Assembly (NCBI GenBank): GCA_947184155.2
Contig: CAMXCT020006495.1
Coordinates: 276,272-340,271 of the forward strand
Direction: 5' to 3'
DNA: 64,000 nt
Origin: Cladocopium goreaui
Taxonomy: Eukaryota; Sar; Dinophyceae; Suessiales; Symbiodiniaceae
The translations under genes and the position numbers were made by a program. This document shows positions 1-11,600 of this stretch, piece by piece. How positions within the stretch are numbered: position 1 is the stretch's first letter; every line of letters starts with the position of its first letter. The notes under the pieces are model-generated. The model saw only the letters and a list, made by a program, of their open reading frames with translations. It made no database searches and was not told the origin of the DNA.

Positions 1-786
1 ATTGAGAAACATTACCAACCTATGCTCTGATCTCTGAACGGGTTTAGCTAAGGCATGCGTTGAACCACTGTGCCGAGCCAATCTGGAAGTCACTCTCACA
101 CCTGAGTGGCATGTTTCTTGGACAAACCCCCATGTAGACATGCAGTAATTGCGACCGTCTTGGTTTAATTTTCCAACTAGCAGCGCTTCCAAAGTTCCAA
201 AGCCTCACTACGACTCAAGCCTGACTTTCCACAAGCATCCCCAAGGTTTTATGCTACTGGTTGGATGGCGTCTGGATCGAATTTACTGCTCTTACTGAAG
301 TGTGTTCAGCACTGGATTATGAAACCTGGCACTGTCACAGTCTCTTTCTCTGAGACACTTGGTTTGTTGTGGGCAGGTGTTTGTCGGGCCAATGTTTCTG
401 CACACTGAATGCTGAAGTTGACGTTCAAGTTTGATTTCAACTTCAATTTCAATTTCAATACACAATCACAGCTCAGACTTCGCAACTGTTGTTTTTGTGG
501 GGGAGAAAAAAGCGCCCAGTTTAGAGTTTGGAGTCCGTGTTTTTTCTTGGCTGCTGCTCTGCTCTTACCGAAGTAGCGGTTCTATAGCACGCATGGTTCT
601 ATACCGATGAGTTTTTGGAAAAAAGCATGTCATGTCACAATACCCAACAAGATTACAGGGGACTGGCTGGTTTTCAGTGATGGCCGCAGATGATAGTTCA
701 CTTAAGCAATCAAAAGCGAATGTCGATTATTAGTTTGTTTGTGAATAGTTTCAGCTTATGTATGTGCAATGTATAAATAAATAAAA

Positions 787-817
<31 letters not shown>

Positions 818-1424
818 TATAACATATATCTTTATTCAATTCTATCAAATCAAACCCAGTCATATCTTACTTCAATCCACAGCACAGGCACAAACCATAT
901 CACATCTAGTCTGCATCACATCTAGTCTACATCACATCCCAAAGACAGCTGATGATGGTGACGATGATGACGACAACAAACCTTTTTGTCTGATGTTAAA
1001 CTGTGTTGATGACTAGGTTCGTGGTGAAAAACCAGCATATAGCAAGTTGATTTCATGAATGATACTTTTTACTTGTTGTTTTTGTTGATGTTTGTTCCGA
1101 CGTCGAAGTTAATGTCAGTGGTAATTAATGATCGTTACTTGTTGTTGTAGTGGTAATGATGATGTGATGAGGATGATGTTGATGAGGATGGATGGATGGG
1201 TGGATGGATGATAACTGGTGATGAGCGGTGATGATGGTTCGTACTTGTCTGATGACCGCTTTGATTTTTGATGATGAATCATGCATACGGTTGGTGTTTA
1301 GGGAATACCACTTGTACAACTACTCATCACCATCACATATTCAAGTTTTCAAAGGTTGAAATTCGGTTCTTGTTGGGGGATGAAACCTCATAGCTGAACA
1401 ATAGACTGACATCATACAAGGCCT
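1..1424. other. No gene recognised; AT-rich start of the window
   Basis: I see no convincing exon on either strand. The stretch holds short T-rich and TTCAA-rich runs typical of introns in this window, an AT dinucleotide tract near 799-821, and GAT/GTTG-type imperfect microsatellite between about 950 and 1320. It may be the upstream intergenic region, or the 5' introns, of gene A. Confidence 0.5.
799..821. repeat. (AT)n microsatellite
   Basis: An uninterrupted run of alternating A and T, inside a longer A/T-only stretch that begins near 776. Confidence 0.9.
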
Positions 1425-1690
1425 GATCCAGTGGTTATCAAGAAGAACCGGACATTGGTCGACATGGTCTTGATCCAAGCAGAACTTGAACAAGACGAAT
1501 GCGTTGAGGATGCGCACATTGACAGGGATGCCTACCAGAAGCACAAACTCTTGGCTGAGGAACTATTATCCTTAGACACTGGGGCGTGGGGTGCAGAAAC
1601 CATAACGCACCACTGCAAAGGAATCCTGTGCTGCAAAAATGGCATTGCCGAGACGAGGGCAAAGCTATGGTGCGCAGTTCTTGTAACTAG
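1425..1690 (+). CDS. Gene A, first recognised exon (Cys/His patch)
   Basis: The open frame reads DPVVIKKNRTLVDMV and ends near HHCKGILCCKNGIAET. The residue mix is charged and ordinary, unlike the intron translations around it. The clustered His-His-Cys and Cys-Cys suggest a metal site. No in-frame ATG with clear context marks the true start, so upstream exons may exist. Confidence 0.5.
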
Positions 1691-2019
1691 GCAGAGGGAG
1701 ATGGAATAATAGAGAACTTAGTATTGAATTTCTCTTTCATTATCTAGATTTCAAGTCACCGATGTCCCTAAGGATTCCTAAGTTTGATTTCAGGAATTTT
1801 ATGTCTTATTATATTGAGTCTTGCTGATATTTTGCGGAATGTTCTTTAAAACTGCCACAATGAGTTTAGTTTCATTACATTTCCATTTCTTTCAGGAATT
1901 TCAGGATTTTTATGTCTTACTGTGTCTTGCTGGTACATTACGGGATGTTCTTTCAAACTGCCAGAGTGGTAATGTGAATGTGATAATGTGAGTTTTCTTT
2001 CCTCTCTCTCTCTCTCTCT

Positions 2020-2051
<32 letters not shown>

Positions 2052-5000
2052 CTCTCTCTCTCCCTCCCTCTCCTCTCTCTCTCTCTGACTCTCTCTCTCT
2101 CTCCCTCTCTCTCTCTTTCTCTTTTGTGGGCTCTCTGAGGCATTCATCTTCGGCATCAAACCCACGACGCCAGTGGTATCCCGTTGGACCACATGCGGGA
2201 GGGCAGGTCGATACTTTCTGTGCCTGAATTTCATGTCAGATTTGATGTTCGCAGTGTGTGCGTGTGCATGTGTTTTCCTCTGAACCTTTCAGTTGGATTT
2301 GGTTCCTTACCTTGTACATGTGACATGTGGCATGAGGTTTGCACAGTGGGATGGGTGATTATTGATTGTGGGTGGCAGGTCTTCCAAATTAGATCGGATA
2401 AGCCAATGCGACCATTTTCAATCTTGCAACTTGAAACTTGAGAAAACTTGAACCGAACCTTTTCAACTTTCACCTACTCCCACTTGTTTTGTTGGACTGT
2501 TGAAACTTGAAAGTTGAATTGATTGCTGGCAATGCAAGTCGCAATACGAACCAACATGTTTAAATGGCACCACGGCACCGCATCTTTCACCAAGGTGCTC
2601 GCTGATGTATCATCAAATCATCCTTCGCGCTTTCGAAAGTCTCCATGGTATGTCGAAAAAGCGCAAGAACGAGGACGAGTCTTGCGCTATAACCGAGTTT
2701 ATGAAGGATACATGCCCAGAGACATTTCAGAAAGTCTTGAGAGTCAGAGCAGCCAAAACAATGGAGTTCTTTTCCAACGATGAGACACTTCCAAAACTTT
2801 TTCTATCGACACTTTCAGTCACCCCAATGGAGAAATTGATGTTTCAGTTCCTGCAGTGGCAAAAAAAACAGATGCCTACTTGAGAACAGTGGACCCTCCA
2901 ATGGTGACTATGGCCCATCCAATCTCTTCACCTGCCTGCAAAGCTATTCGAACTTTGTGTGGGCACATGACCACCGGTAAGATCTTTCCCAGCGACCCTG
3001 ATTCTTTTTCCATCATGGAAATTGCTCAGTGTTTCTCAGCTGGGGTTCGTTTGTCCTGTGCTTTACACTGCAAAGTTGCAGGCATGGTTTTGGAAGTTGG
3101 AATTTTCATTTTTCAAGATCTGGAATATCGACCTATGTTTAGGTCAAGGTAAACTGCTTGTTTATGTTTGATTCCTACCTTGTGGCAGTCGAGGTTTGCC
3201 CCGTGGCATTCCGGCTGACTTTATGAACAGTGTCTTTTGGAGCCTCACAACTGCAGTGGGTCAGTTGCATCAGCGCCTTGTGTCCACATATGAAGGACCC
3301 CAGATGAACCATTCCTGACCAACTACCTGTGTTCAATGATTGTAGTTGATCACATTGGTCCTTGGATTTGTCATCCAACTGCACTTTAATTTTCATACAG
3401 ACTTCCAAAGTCAAAACTTATGCTTGTTTGTTTTTTGTTTCCGAGGGAAGGGTGGCTTGGGGCCCCTGGGTCAGGAATGCCATGGTGTTTGGCCAAGCTG
3501 TTGAACACAAAGTGTCCGCAAGAGGAAAAGAAGAAGATAGCCCAATGGTTTTGTCAGCTCTGCCCATGCTGCAAGGATAAGGCATTCAGTGAGCCTCTGT
3601 CTTTGCACATACAATCTCCTCACGACTTACTGGAAAATGAAAAGGGCATCCTTTTACTCAGGGCATTGTTCAACGGAAAGATTTTCAACATCACGATTGA
3701 AACAAATTTCGCTCGGATGGGGTCAATGAAGCGGGCATGCAGGGGCCGTTGCGAGATTGCCCCGAGTATGGCATCAAAACACATGCTGGCAGAAGCAAAG
3801 GCAATTCACCTTCGACATATCAAGTGTGTAAGAAAGCATCAATTGAAGGAAGGGAGGGTGCAAATTCAGTCCTCAGGTAGGTAAGTTGTGAAACCAGGGA
3901 ACCCAAAGCATGTTCATTAGGGACCATTTGATGATGTTTCAGTGTTCAACTTTCGATTTTCAAGTTTAACTGGCTGTTCTAGTCATTCTTTTCAAGTATT
4001 CAATTATCATAAGTTAGTTAGTTTTCTTGTTCAAAGTTAAAAGACCGTTAGTTAGTTTATTCGATATTCATTCAACTGTTTAATGTTCCCCGTTCAAGTG
4101 CCCAAAGGACAATAGGCCAGTAGCGGTTTGAGTTCCTTTCAAAATAAGTTCAAGTTCAGTAACCCTTCCCAGCCAAAGCATCCCCTGCTGATGCAAGGTG
4201 GCCGTTCCAAAGCGACAAGCAGCAATGGTTGGAACATCTTCTGGGCAGAGAAGCAGGCTCAACGTGTTCTTCTACCGGGTGAGACTAGTCAAGAATGCAG
4301 GCTTCGGACTTTGGATGAGAGCAAGAATGCTTGGCAGCTTTTAAGCCCAGAGGTCAAAGGGGAATACCGAGAAATGGCAAAAGCATGTAATGCAAACAAG
4401 AGGGCATCTCAAATTGTGTCCAATTTCGAATGTCAGCTTGCATGTGCGGACCAAGAGGGCGAGCTCGCTCTTGCAATTGAAAATTCTATTGTTCGTGGTG
4501 GTTTTTTGCTACCAGAATTGCTTCCAGGGAATGGGCTAGGGGCATTGGGTTGTGGAGATTGGAACTTTGGTGTTGCGGAGAAAGATGTGAAGCAAGCCGA
4601 TGAATTCTTTCCTGGGTTTGTCAAACACTTTTCATCGAAATGGCGAAATCAGTGCGATGGAATTTCGGGGGCAAACAGTGCCCTGGTCAACATGCAAGAC
4701 AGGTACAAGCTGTCTTGTCTGGATCAGTAACTAGCAGAACATTGGCAGTGTTTTCTAAGCAATGGCACATGTTTTGAAAGGGAAAGAAATAACAGCCGCT
4801 GGGTTTGTGCAAGAGTCTTTGAACTTTGTCCTGACCAATTCTCTCTGTTTGACGATGTTTCTGTTAGAAGTTTCAATTTTCGATTTCTAGTGAATTTCAG
4901 TTCAGTTCGGATTTTAATCGAATAGAAAGTGGTAAGTTCCTGTCTTTATCCTGCTGGTCAGTCAGAAGTATTCAACTTCCGAACTCCCAGGTTTGGCTTT

Positions 5001-7610
5001 TGCAAGGGCTCTATTGAGTCTGGGAACCTGTACAACTCTGTTGTGGAACAGCTCCGAAGCTTTGCAAGGTCCCACAGGCGTCAGGTTATGAACACCAAGA
5101 AAGAGGCAAAGGCGAATGGCAAAGTTTGTGTTCCTTTGGTGCCGCACACTTTACTGGTCTTTCGCTCTGAGTGTGGGGGGAGGCTACTCGGTAAACTCAT
5201 CCAGAGATCAAATTGTTTTTTTTTCGCCATGGCAAACTCACATGACGGTATGGCTATGGAATGCGAAAGTCATGTGTTGTTTGTGATCTTCTCCCTGTTC
5301 TTGCTAAAGTCTTCTTGCTTAGACTCTCTTAGATTCAGACTTAGACTTTAAGGAATCAGAGATGGCAATTTGCTGCGCATCTCATGTCCTTTGTGCAGTA
5401 CAATCCGTATGCAACTGACTGGTGGGAGTGGGATGTGTATTCTTCCGAAGAGCCTGGGTTCATGGAGGCTATTCCAAAGTTCAGTGGCAAAGGGACTGAG
5501 GGAGAACTCCCAGTAATCCTTACTCAAGAGAAATTGGCACGGACTGTAAGCAATGCCGCTCACTCTGGCCAAACGATGCACATTGCTGATGTGAGCTATG
5601 AAGACGCTTGACTTGACTCAACCTCCATCAGTTCAAGTCGTTCAAGTATTAATCCAATAATGAAAACATGCATACTGTAAATTACGACTGTAGCTGAGAG
5701 GTGTTGTTCTGTTGGTTCTGCTCTAGCTACTCTGCATGAGAAAAACCATTTGTGGAGAAATGAATGCCTTTGAGGTATGTACCAGGCAGGCAATTGATGT
5801 GTTTGTTGGCATCCTACAACCGAATCTAATTTTAATAGATTCTTACAATATATTTTATCTTACTCGTCTATATGATATATTTTCATAATAAATTCCTACT
5901 CAAGTACTGCAAGCTCAAACCGTGTGCCAAGGTGAAAGCATTTGACACTTTACACTTTCAAATTCCAGCTGGTGATTCGGAGTCTTGGCTTTCAGTTGGT
6001 GAAGCGAACATCGATGTCCATAGTTCTGATGAAGCGGAAACTACTGCCAACTTCAAATCCCTTTTCTTGAAGGCTGCTAAGCCCAAACAAACGAATCCCT
6101 CAAAGCAATCGGCTACAGTGCAGAAATCACGAGTTGGAGCGCCCAAAAAAAGGAAGGCTTCTGCAGCACAGGAAACACAAGGCAGGGTTTATTTCAGAAA
6201 CGGTTATGGCTATATGGGGCTAGGTAAACAGTTTCTGTTTAGTTCAGGTCGGGTTAGTGTTTGTGCACTCTATGAGGGATGATCGTATTCTTGCTCCTTG
6301 ATCCCTTGATATGTTATATGTTTTCTGTCCTGTTAATTTTAAAGTGACTTGACTAAGGTGATGCATTGGCAAATGATTACAATCTTTGACTAAAGGGACT
6401 GAGGACATGCAACACTCATGGCTCTTTCACTACTTTTACTTTACTCTACTGTACTTCATAACTGCATATGTGAGCTGTGAACATAGTCAAGGATTCATTG
6501 CATCCAGACACTCGCTGTGTAGGTGCTGAGCCAATCCAAGATGCAGACGCGAACGACTCAGATGATGAAAGGCTGAAACAGATCTGGGAGAACGCACACA
6601 CATTGGCCACTTGTTTCACTAGTTGGTTGGACATGCTCTGCAGGGCAGAACTTTGCGATTTGTAGGTCTTAGTTGAAATGAAGAAGAATAACCAAGGCCA
6701 AAGGAAACGTAACAAAAAAATAATCTATGTCTATGTATCACTGACAGACATATCAAGAGCAGTCCAGAGTCAAGAGCAGTCCAGAGTCCAAGTATCAGGT
6801 CTAGCTTCTTAACTTCTTAACACACATGTCACGAAACGCCTTACTTTTTTTGAGTTTGACTCTGACCGACTTCCCAAACGCCCAGGAATATGGCGGCGTT
6901 GTTATGACAGGGGCATCCTCGTCTTCTTCCTCTGCATGTCCTTCCAGACAGGCTGCGAAACCAGCATCAAGCAGACCAACGGCACCAGCACAGAGCCAAC
7001 CGGTTACTTCAACTGAGGATGATGCGGAGTTTCGGGTTCTTGATGAAGCTTCTGGCAAGACGATATTTCAGGATTCAGCTGGGAGAGTCTTTTTCTCAGG
7101 GAGGCATTCAGCCTTAGGCAAGGGGCACAGCCAAATTCTGTAGGCTGCGCAGTTTCAACAGTTGGCTGGCGGCTGGCTCATTTAGTTTCATTATTATAAA
7201 TTGATTGATACAAGGAAAGCATACTAAGACAAGCCGCGAAAGACCCCATGTTGACAATGACCACCATACTATACCTGTAATAGGACAATGCAAACTACCC
7301 TGTGTGATAGGCCGTGTCACCCAATGGAAGCAAACAACCAGTGGCCACTCAGTCAGCATCGCCTGCTACCAGCACAAAGACTGTCGCAAAGCACTTATGG
7401 CTTCCAAGCTTCTGGCAGGGTATGAGGCTAGATGGCCAGATCATCTACTTACTTTTGTTTGTGTTTGTGTCTGTTTGTGTGTATTTCCAGGGGAGGTGTA
7501 ACATATAGTTTGGGGTCATCACATGCGTTCAGGCAAGCGTGATGAAATGGCTGCACCATGGTCTCACCTTGACAAACAGGCAACAAGGAGCAGAACACCT
7601 CGCTGCGTTA
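1425..7610 (+). CDS. Gene A: multi-exon dinoflagellate-family protein with an HMG-box-like segment, function unknown
   Basis: I read about eleven plus-strand exons: 1425-1690, 2605-2883 with 2856-2976, about 3430-3876, about 4194-4702, 4966-5190, 5361-5608, about 5925-6223, 6487-6660, about 6887-7125 and 7340-7480. GT donors follow 2976, 3876, 4702, 5190 and 6223. In order the protein shows a Cys/His patch (HHCKGILCC), a helical block, a segment with NITIETNFAR, an HMG-box-like segment, a patch reading TPRFGFC, a WWEWDV block, a Lys-rich linker (APKKRKAS) and a Cys/His patch near 7345-7400 (IACYQHKDC). From memory this order matches a large uncharacterised dinoflagellate family; I cannot check it. 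The start codon and the last exon are uncertain. Its strand and direction match genes B and C downstream. I assign no function; nucleic-acid binding is only suggested by the HMG-like part. Confidence 0.6.
1791..1963. repeat. Diverged tandem duplication in an intron of gene A
   Basis: The segments 1791-1857 and 1902-1963 share long matching blocks: CAGGAATTTTATGTCTTA against CAGGATTTTTATGTCTTA, then GTCTTGCTG, then GGAATGTTCTTTAAAACTGCCA against GGGATGTTCTTTCAAACTGCCA. The units are offset by about 110 bp and differ by several substitutions and small gaps. Confidence 0.75.
1999..2121. repeat. (CT)n microsatellite
   Basis: A long CT/CCCT/TG-interrupted tract. It opens artificial Ser/Leu and Arg/Glu reading frames on the two strands, which are not genes. 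Confidence 0.95.
4194..4702 (+). CDS. Gene A, HMG-box-like exon
   Basis: The exon translates through SSNGWNIFWAEKQAQ and SKNAWQLLSPEVKGEYREM. The spacing of W..F, then W..LS...K..Y, followed by Lys/Ala-rich helix resembles an HMG-box. It ends at a good GT donor (GACAG/GTACAAG) after 4702. A second part (GDWNFGVAEKDVK) follows the box. I am confident it is coding; the HMG assignment is pattern-based and moderate. Confidence 0.6.
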
Positions 7611-7984
7611 CTTACCCTACATGTGGATTTGGATGTTTATTTTAGTTGTTTTGTTTGTCTTGCCCTATGTTCACTATAGTGCGCTGGGTGAGGGCATTGT
7701 CTTCTGTGGGAATGTACAAGTGGAAATCAAAGTTGTTACTAGTTACCTTGGCCAGAACTGCCTTAGGTTTGACAGCTTTGTCATGCGAGAGACAATCTGA
7801 GAGCGGGGATAATGCGGGACACTGATTGCACAACAAACCGAGGCGTGACAAAAGTGTACTTTGGTGTCACATGTTGAGGGGAACTTCTGCCAAGTTACTG
7901 ATAGGTGAACATGTGGATAGTTCAGACTTGCCGTCTGTGTGCATGCACCCCTGTGTCAGTCTCACTGTACTCTGTACCCGGCAC
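7611..7984. other. Spacer between gene A and the 22-bp arrays
   Basis: I see no supported gene here. Frames are open in places (for example around 7660-7800), but none carries a recognisable motif or a consistent exon border. Confidence 0.4.
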
Positions 7985-8165
7985 TGTACCACTGTACCGC
8001 CACTGTACCACTTGCACCGTACCACTGTACCCTCTGCACTGCACCACTGTACCCTCTGCACCGCACCACTGTACCCTCTGCACTGCACCACTGTACCCTC
8101 TGCACCGCACCACTGTACCCATTGTGCCGTACCATTGTACCCCTTGTACCGTACCACTGTACCCC
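7985..8165. repeat. 22-bp minisatellite array 1 (CCACTGTACCC core, plus orientation)
   Basis: Tandem units read CCACTGTACCC followed by TCTGCACTGCA or TCTGCACCGCA, 22 bp each, grading into irregular copies at both ends. The 11-bp core is the reverse complement of the core in the array at 8281-8480. The resulting Tyr/Pro/Leu reading frames are repeat artefacts. Confidence 0.9.
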
Positions 8166-8183
8166 ACCCACTGTACCCCAAAA

Positions 8184-8260
8184 GTTGGTCGACAAAAGTG
8201 CAAAATTGGTCGACAAAAGTGCAAAATTGGTTGACAAAAGTGCAAAATTGGTTGACAAAA
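8184..8260. repeat. 21-bp tandem repeat
   Basis: Nearly four units of TTGGTCGACAAAAGTGCAAAA, with C-to-T change in later copies. It sits exactly between the two opposed 22-bp arrays, at the centre of the inverted structure. Confidence 0.9.
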
Positions 8261-8280
8261 TTCTTTTGAAAAAGGGTACG

Positions 8281-8480
8281 GTGGGTAGGGTACAGTGGTA
8301 CAGTCTAGGGGTGCGATGGGTACAGTGGAGGGGTGCGGTGGGTACGGTGGAGGGGTGCAGTGGGTACAGTGGAGGGGTGCGGTGGGTACAGTGGAGGGGT
8401 GCGGTGGGTACAGTGGAGGGGTGCGGTGGGTACAGTGGAGGGGTGCGGTGGGTACAGTGGAGGGGTGCGGTAGGTACAGG
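8281..8480. repeat. 22-bp minisatellite array 2 (reverse-complement orientation)
   Basis: Tandem units of GGGTACAGTGGAGGGGTGCG plus GT, 22 bp each, about eight copies. The unit is the reverse complement of the unit repeated at 21885-22120. With array 1 it makes a roughly 500-bp inverted arrangement. Confidence 0.9.
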
Positions 8481-8610
8481 GGAGATGGTATTTTTGGCGG
8501 CGGGTGGAAGAGGGGCAAGACATGATTCAATCACAGACCTGCAGAAGCATTTTGCATCAAAGACTAACAAAAAAGTGGTAGTTCCAATTTCCAATTGTGT
8601 GACCTCACAA

Positions 8611-11600
8611 TGGATTGTACGAGTGTGAAGTCATCGGAAGCTACTTGTGGGTCCCGTCCGAGCAAGCGCGCGAAAGCTTTGATTGGGACGAATGACAAGC
8701 CACCCGCATTGCCTGAAGGCGTACCATTGCCAACTGGCTACAAATGTAAGCGTTGTCGCTACTGTCGCCAGTGGAGCCAGTGCATGTGCCCTTGGGAACT
8801 CCAAGGGACAATATTGGCTCCATGGCACCCCCTTTTGCCATGGGCACGTGGCAACATGTCCAAGCCGTCCGGTGATTTGTGCAAGCTCTGTGCAATTGTG
8901 TCTTGTACAGTTAGTTGGCACGACTTTTACAAGAAGTCAAAACGAAAAATGCTGATTAGTTAGTTAGTTAGTTAGGTAGGTAGGTAGGTAGGTAGGTAGG
9001 TAGGTAGTTAGTTAGTTAGTTAGTTAGTTAGTGTCCCTTTCCCGCGCTTTACTTTGCCTCGCGGTACTTTTACCCAGTACTGTACTTTTGAGTTTGAGGT
9101 CTGGGAACAAGGTGGATTTGAAGCTGAACACGGCACTCATCCGAAGTTTCAAGTGGCAGTTGATGGCCAACCCCACTCTGTTGCACAGTTTCATTGTGGC
9201 TTGGTCTAGCCTAGTCTATTCTATTTGCTTTCAAGGTACTGGCTGCTTAGGGCTTAGGCCTAGGCATTTTGCCGTTCACACTTCACATGTGCAACCTGGC
9301 AGACCGGTTAACCACTGGGTAGGTAGGTGTTTGTTTTTTTGCTTTGCAGAAAAGGTGATGAGAGATGAATTGATTCGCATCAAGATCCTTGACCCCCATT
9401 CCCGATTCCGTCTGGAAGTCAATGTCATGCCACGTCTTGAAGTGGCCACTGAGCAGTCTCGAGTTCAGGGGCTTGAAGCACCCGAAACCAGCTTCGTCGA
9501 AGAGAGTGCTTTCAAAGCCGCATTTGGCCGTGAACCAGAGGCTCATGAAGTGGTGTTCGAGGAATGGAATGGCCAGAGAATGAGAGGGGTTACTTGATGA
9601 TATTGCTGATTGCTTATATGACTCATGATTTGTGATTTGATCCCATTAGGTGCAGCCGCTAGTTGACATGTAAGTGAACAGGCTAGGGCAAGGCTTCCCA
9701 GCAATCGTCTCTGAGGTGAATGTCATGACTGGGCGTGAAGGTTGGTTCAAGAGGATCAACCAGGACAAATCCAAAGTGGCTCGCAGGGCGACATTGACCG
9801 ACGAGACTTCCATTGACCAGACAGGCCAAGCTAGTGACAGAATCTTTCAGGCTGCCAAGCGCGAGGTCATCCACAAGATCACGCCTACAGTCGAAGCACC
9901 TATGGCAATGGCTGTGCGTGGATCATCTGGCTCATCTGGAAGTAAGGACCAGTACCAACCAACAACAATCATTATCATCATTATAATTCATTATTCTTAT
10001 TCTTATTGTTATTGTCTTTTCGCTTATCCAATTTTAGTAGTTCTAGTTCTGTACTCGTTCTAGGGCCTAGTCTGGGGTCTAGTACTGTAAGGAATTTAGA
10101 CTACCTCGATCTCTGCAGGAGTTGCCTACCAACAGTGTGAAGAATGGATCTGCTGCCGGATCTGCAGATTGTGAAGGTGATGATTCGCAAAACCCGTCTT
10201 CATCGGAAGAGAGTGAGCAGAAAACAGCAAGCGTCTTTGGATTCTTGAGAGAACGATTTTCCTCGGCTTCGGCAAGACCCAAAGCTGCACCCAAGGCAGT
10301 TGTGAAACCGAAGGCAAAGAACACCAAGAACATGAAAGGATCCAAAGGAGAGAGGAAGACCGTGCCGGGTGGTGAGAGAAACTCTACTGCATCCAAACGA
10401 AAGTCATCTTTGATTTCGCAAGATCAACATGATGATGATGATCTCTCAATGGCTGCTGCTGATCAAACGGCCATTGATGACTTCACTGCGAGGCTTGATG
10501 ATCTTGCCAATCTTGCCCCTCCACTTCCAGAGGCGCAGTTCAAGCAGTACTTCGCTGAGAGAACACGGCATTGACAGCATTTGCCGCAGAAGTCAGGTGC
10601 AAGAAGAAGTCAGCCGGCCGACGAGCAAATTCTAGTGAGGACCCCTTTATGCTTTCCATGAAGCAGCTAGAAGATCGCCAGAAAGACATTTCATTGTTTG
10701 TCAAGTGTACCTGATCTGTGTTGGATATTTTTTGTTTGCTTGCGTTTGATAGGTCTCATTGCTGTGTCAGGCGGAGAAAATTTCATGCTCAGTTTGAAAG
10801 GAATGAAACGAATAGAATAGAGTCATAGAGTCATAGAGGTTAGTTAGTCAGGTTAATTAGATTCCTTTTGGTTCTGTCGAGAGTCTAGAGGCTAGAGCCT
10901 AGTCTCATCTCTACATGCTTAGTCAGGTGTAAGTGGGACTGCAGCTGTGGATTCCACAACCAGTTTGCTCACCATGATCAAAGAGTGTCAAGACGTCAAG
11001 GTCAACTTCGTTATCATGAGACGCGCCCTCAAGAACTTGGTGAACCAGGATGTGAAGCTGGTCAATTGGAACAACCTGCTGACTGAGACACTCAAGACCG
11101 TGCGCGAGAACTGGACACACTCGGATGACATGGACAGCAGTGGTTTTTTCTACTTGTGCTTGTCTCAATCGATGCAAAAGATGGTGAAGACAGCGACCCT
11201 CAAGGTGAAGGCCAAGGACTGCTGGTTTAAACAAGATAACAACAAATACTAGCTCAGCAAGTGACTTTAAAATCTAAACTTGTTTTGGTCGTTGGGTTCG
11301 CCCCTGGAACTGCCTTCTTTTCTATGCCCCAATTTGCGTGCGAACCCCACGAGAAAAAGTGTAAACTTTTTTTGGCAGAGAATAAAACTAACTTCCTTCA
11401 TTGTAAGTAAAATAAAGGCCTGCCCTAAACTAAGTAATATTTCCTTAAACTTAGACTTAGACTCAGACTTGAAACCAAACAAAAAAAGAACTTGTCAGGA
11501 TCCCACCTATACCGCCGGGAACAAGAAGGAATTGAATGTCATTGAGGGTTTCTTGGATGCCCTGGCTTCAGCTTCAAAGGAAGACTTCATCGAGAGAGTC

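Noticed and set aside
1910-2234. Arg/Glu-rich and Ser/Leu-rich frames
   Set aside because: Translations of the CT microsatellite on the two strands.
7867-8628. Overlapping open frames on both strands over the 22-bp arrays
   Set aside because: Repeat artefacts (YSGGVRWVQWRG and TVPTAPLHCT types) present on both strands at once; the same occurs at 21718-22120.
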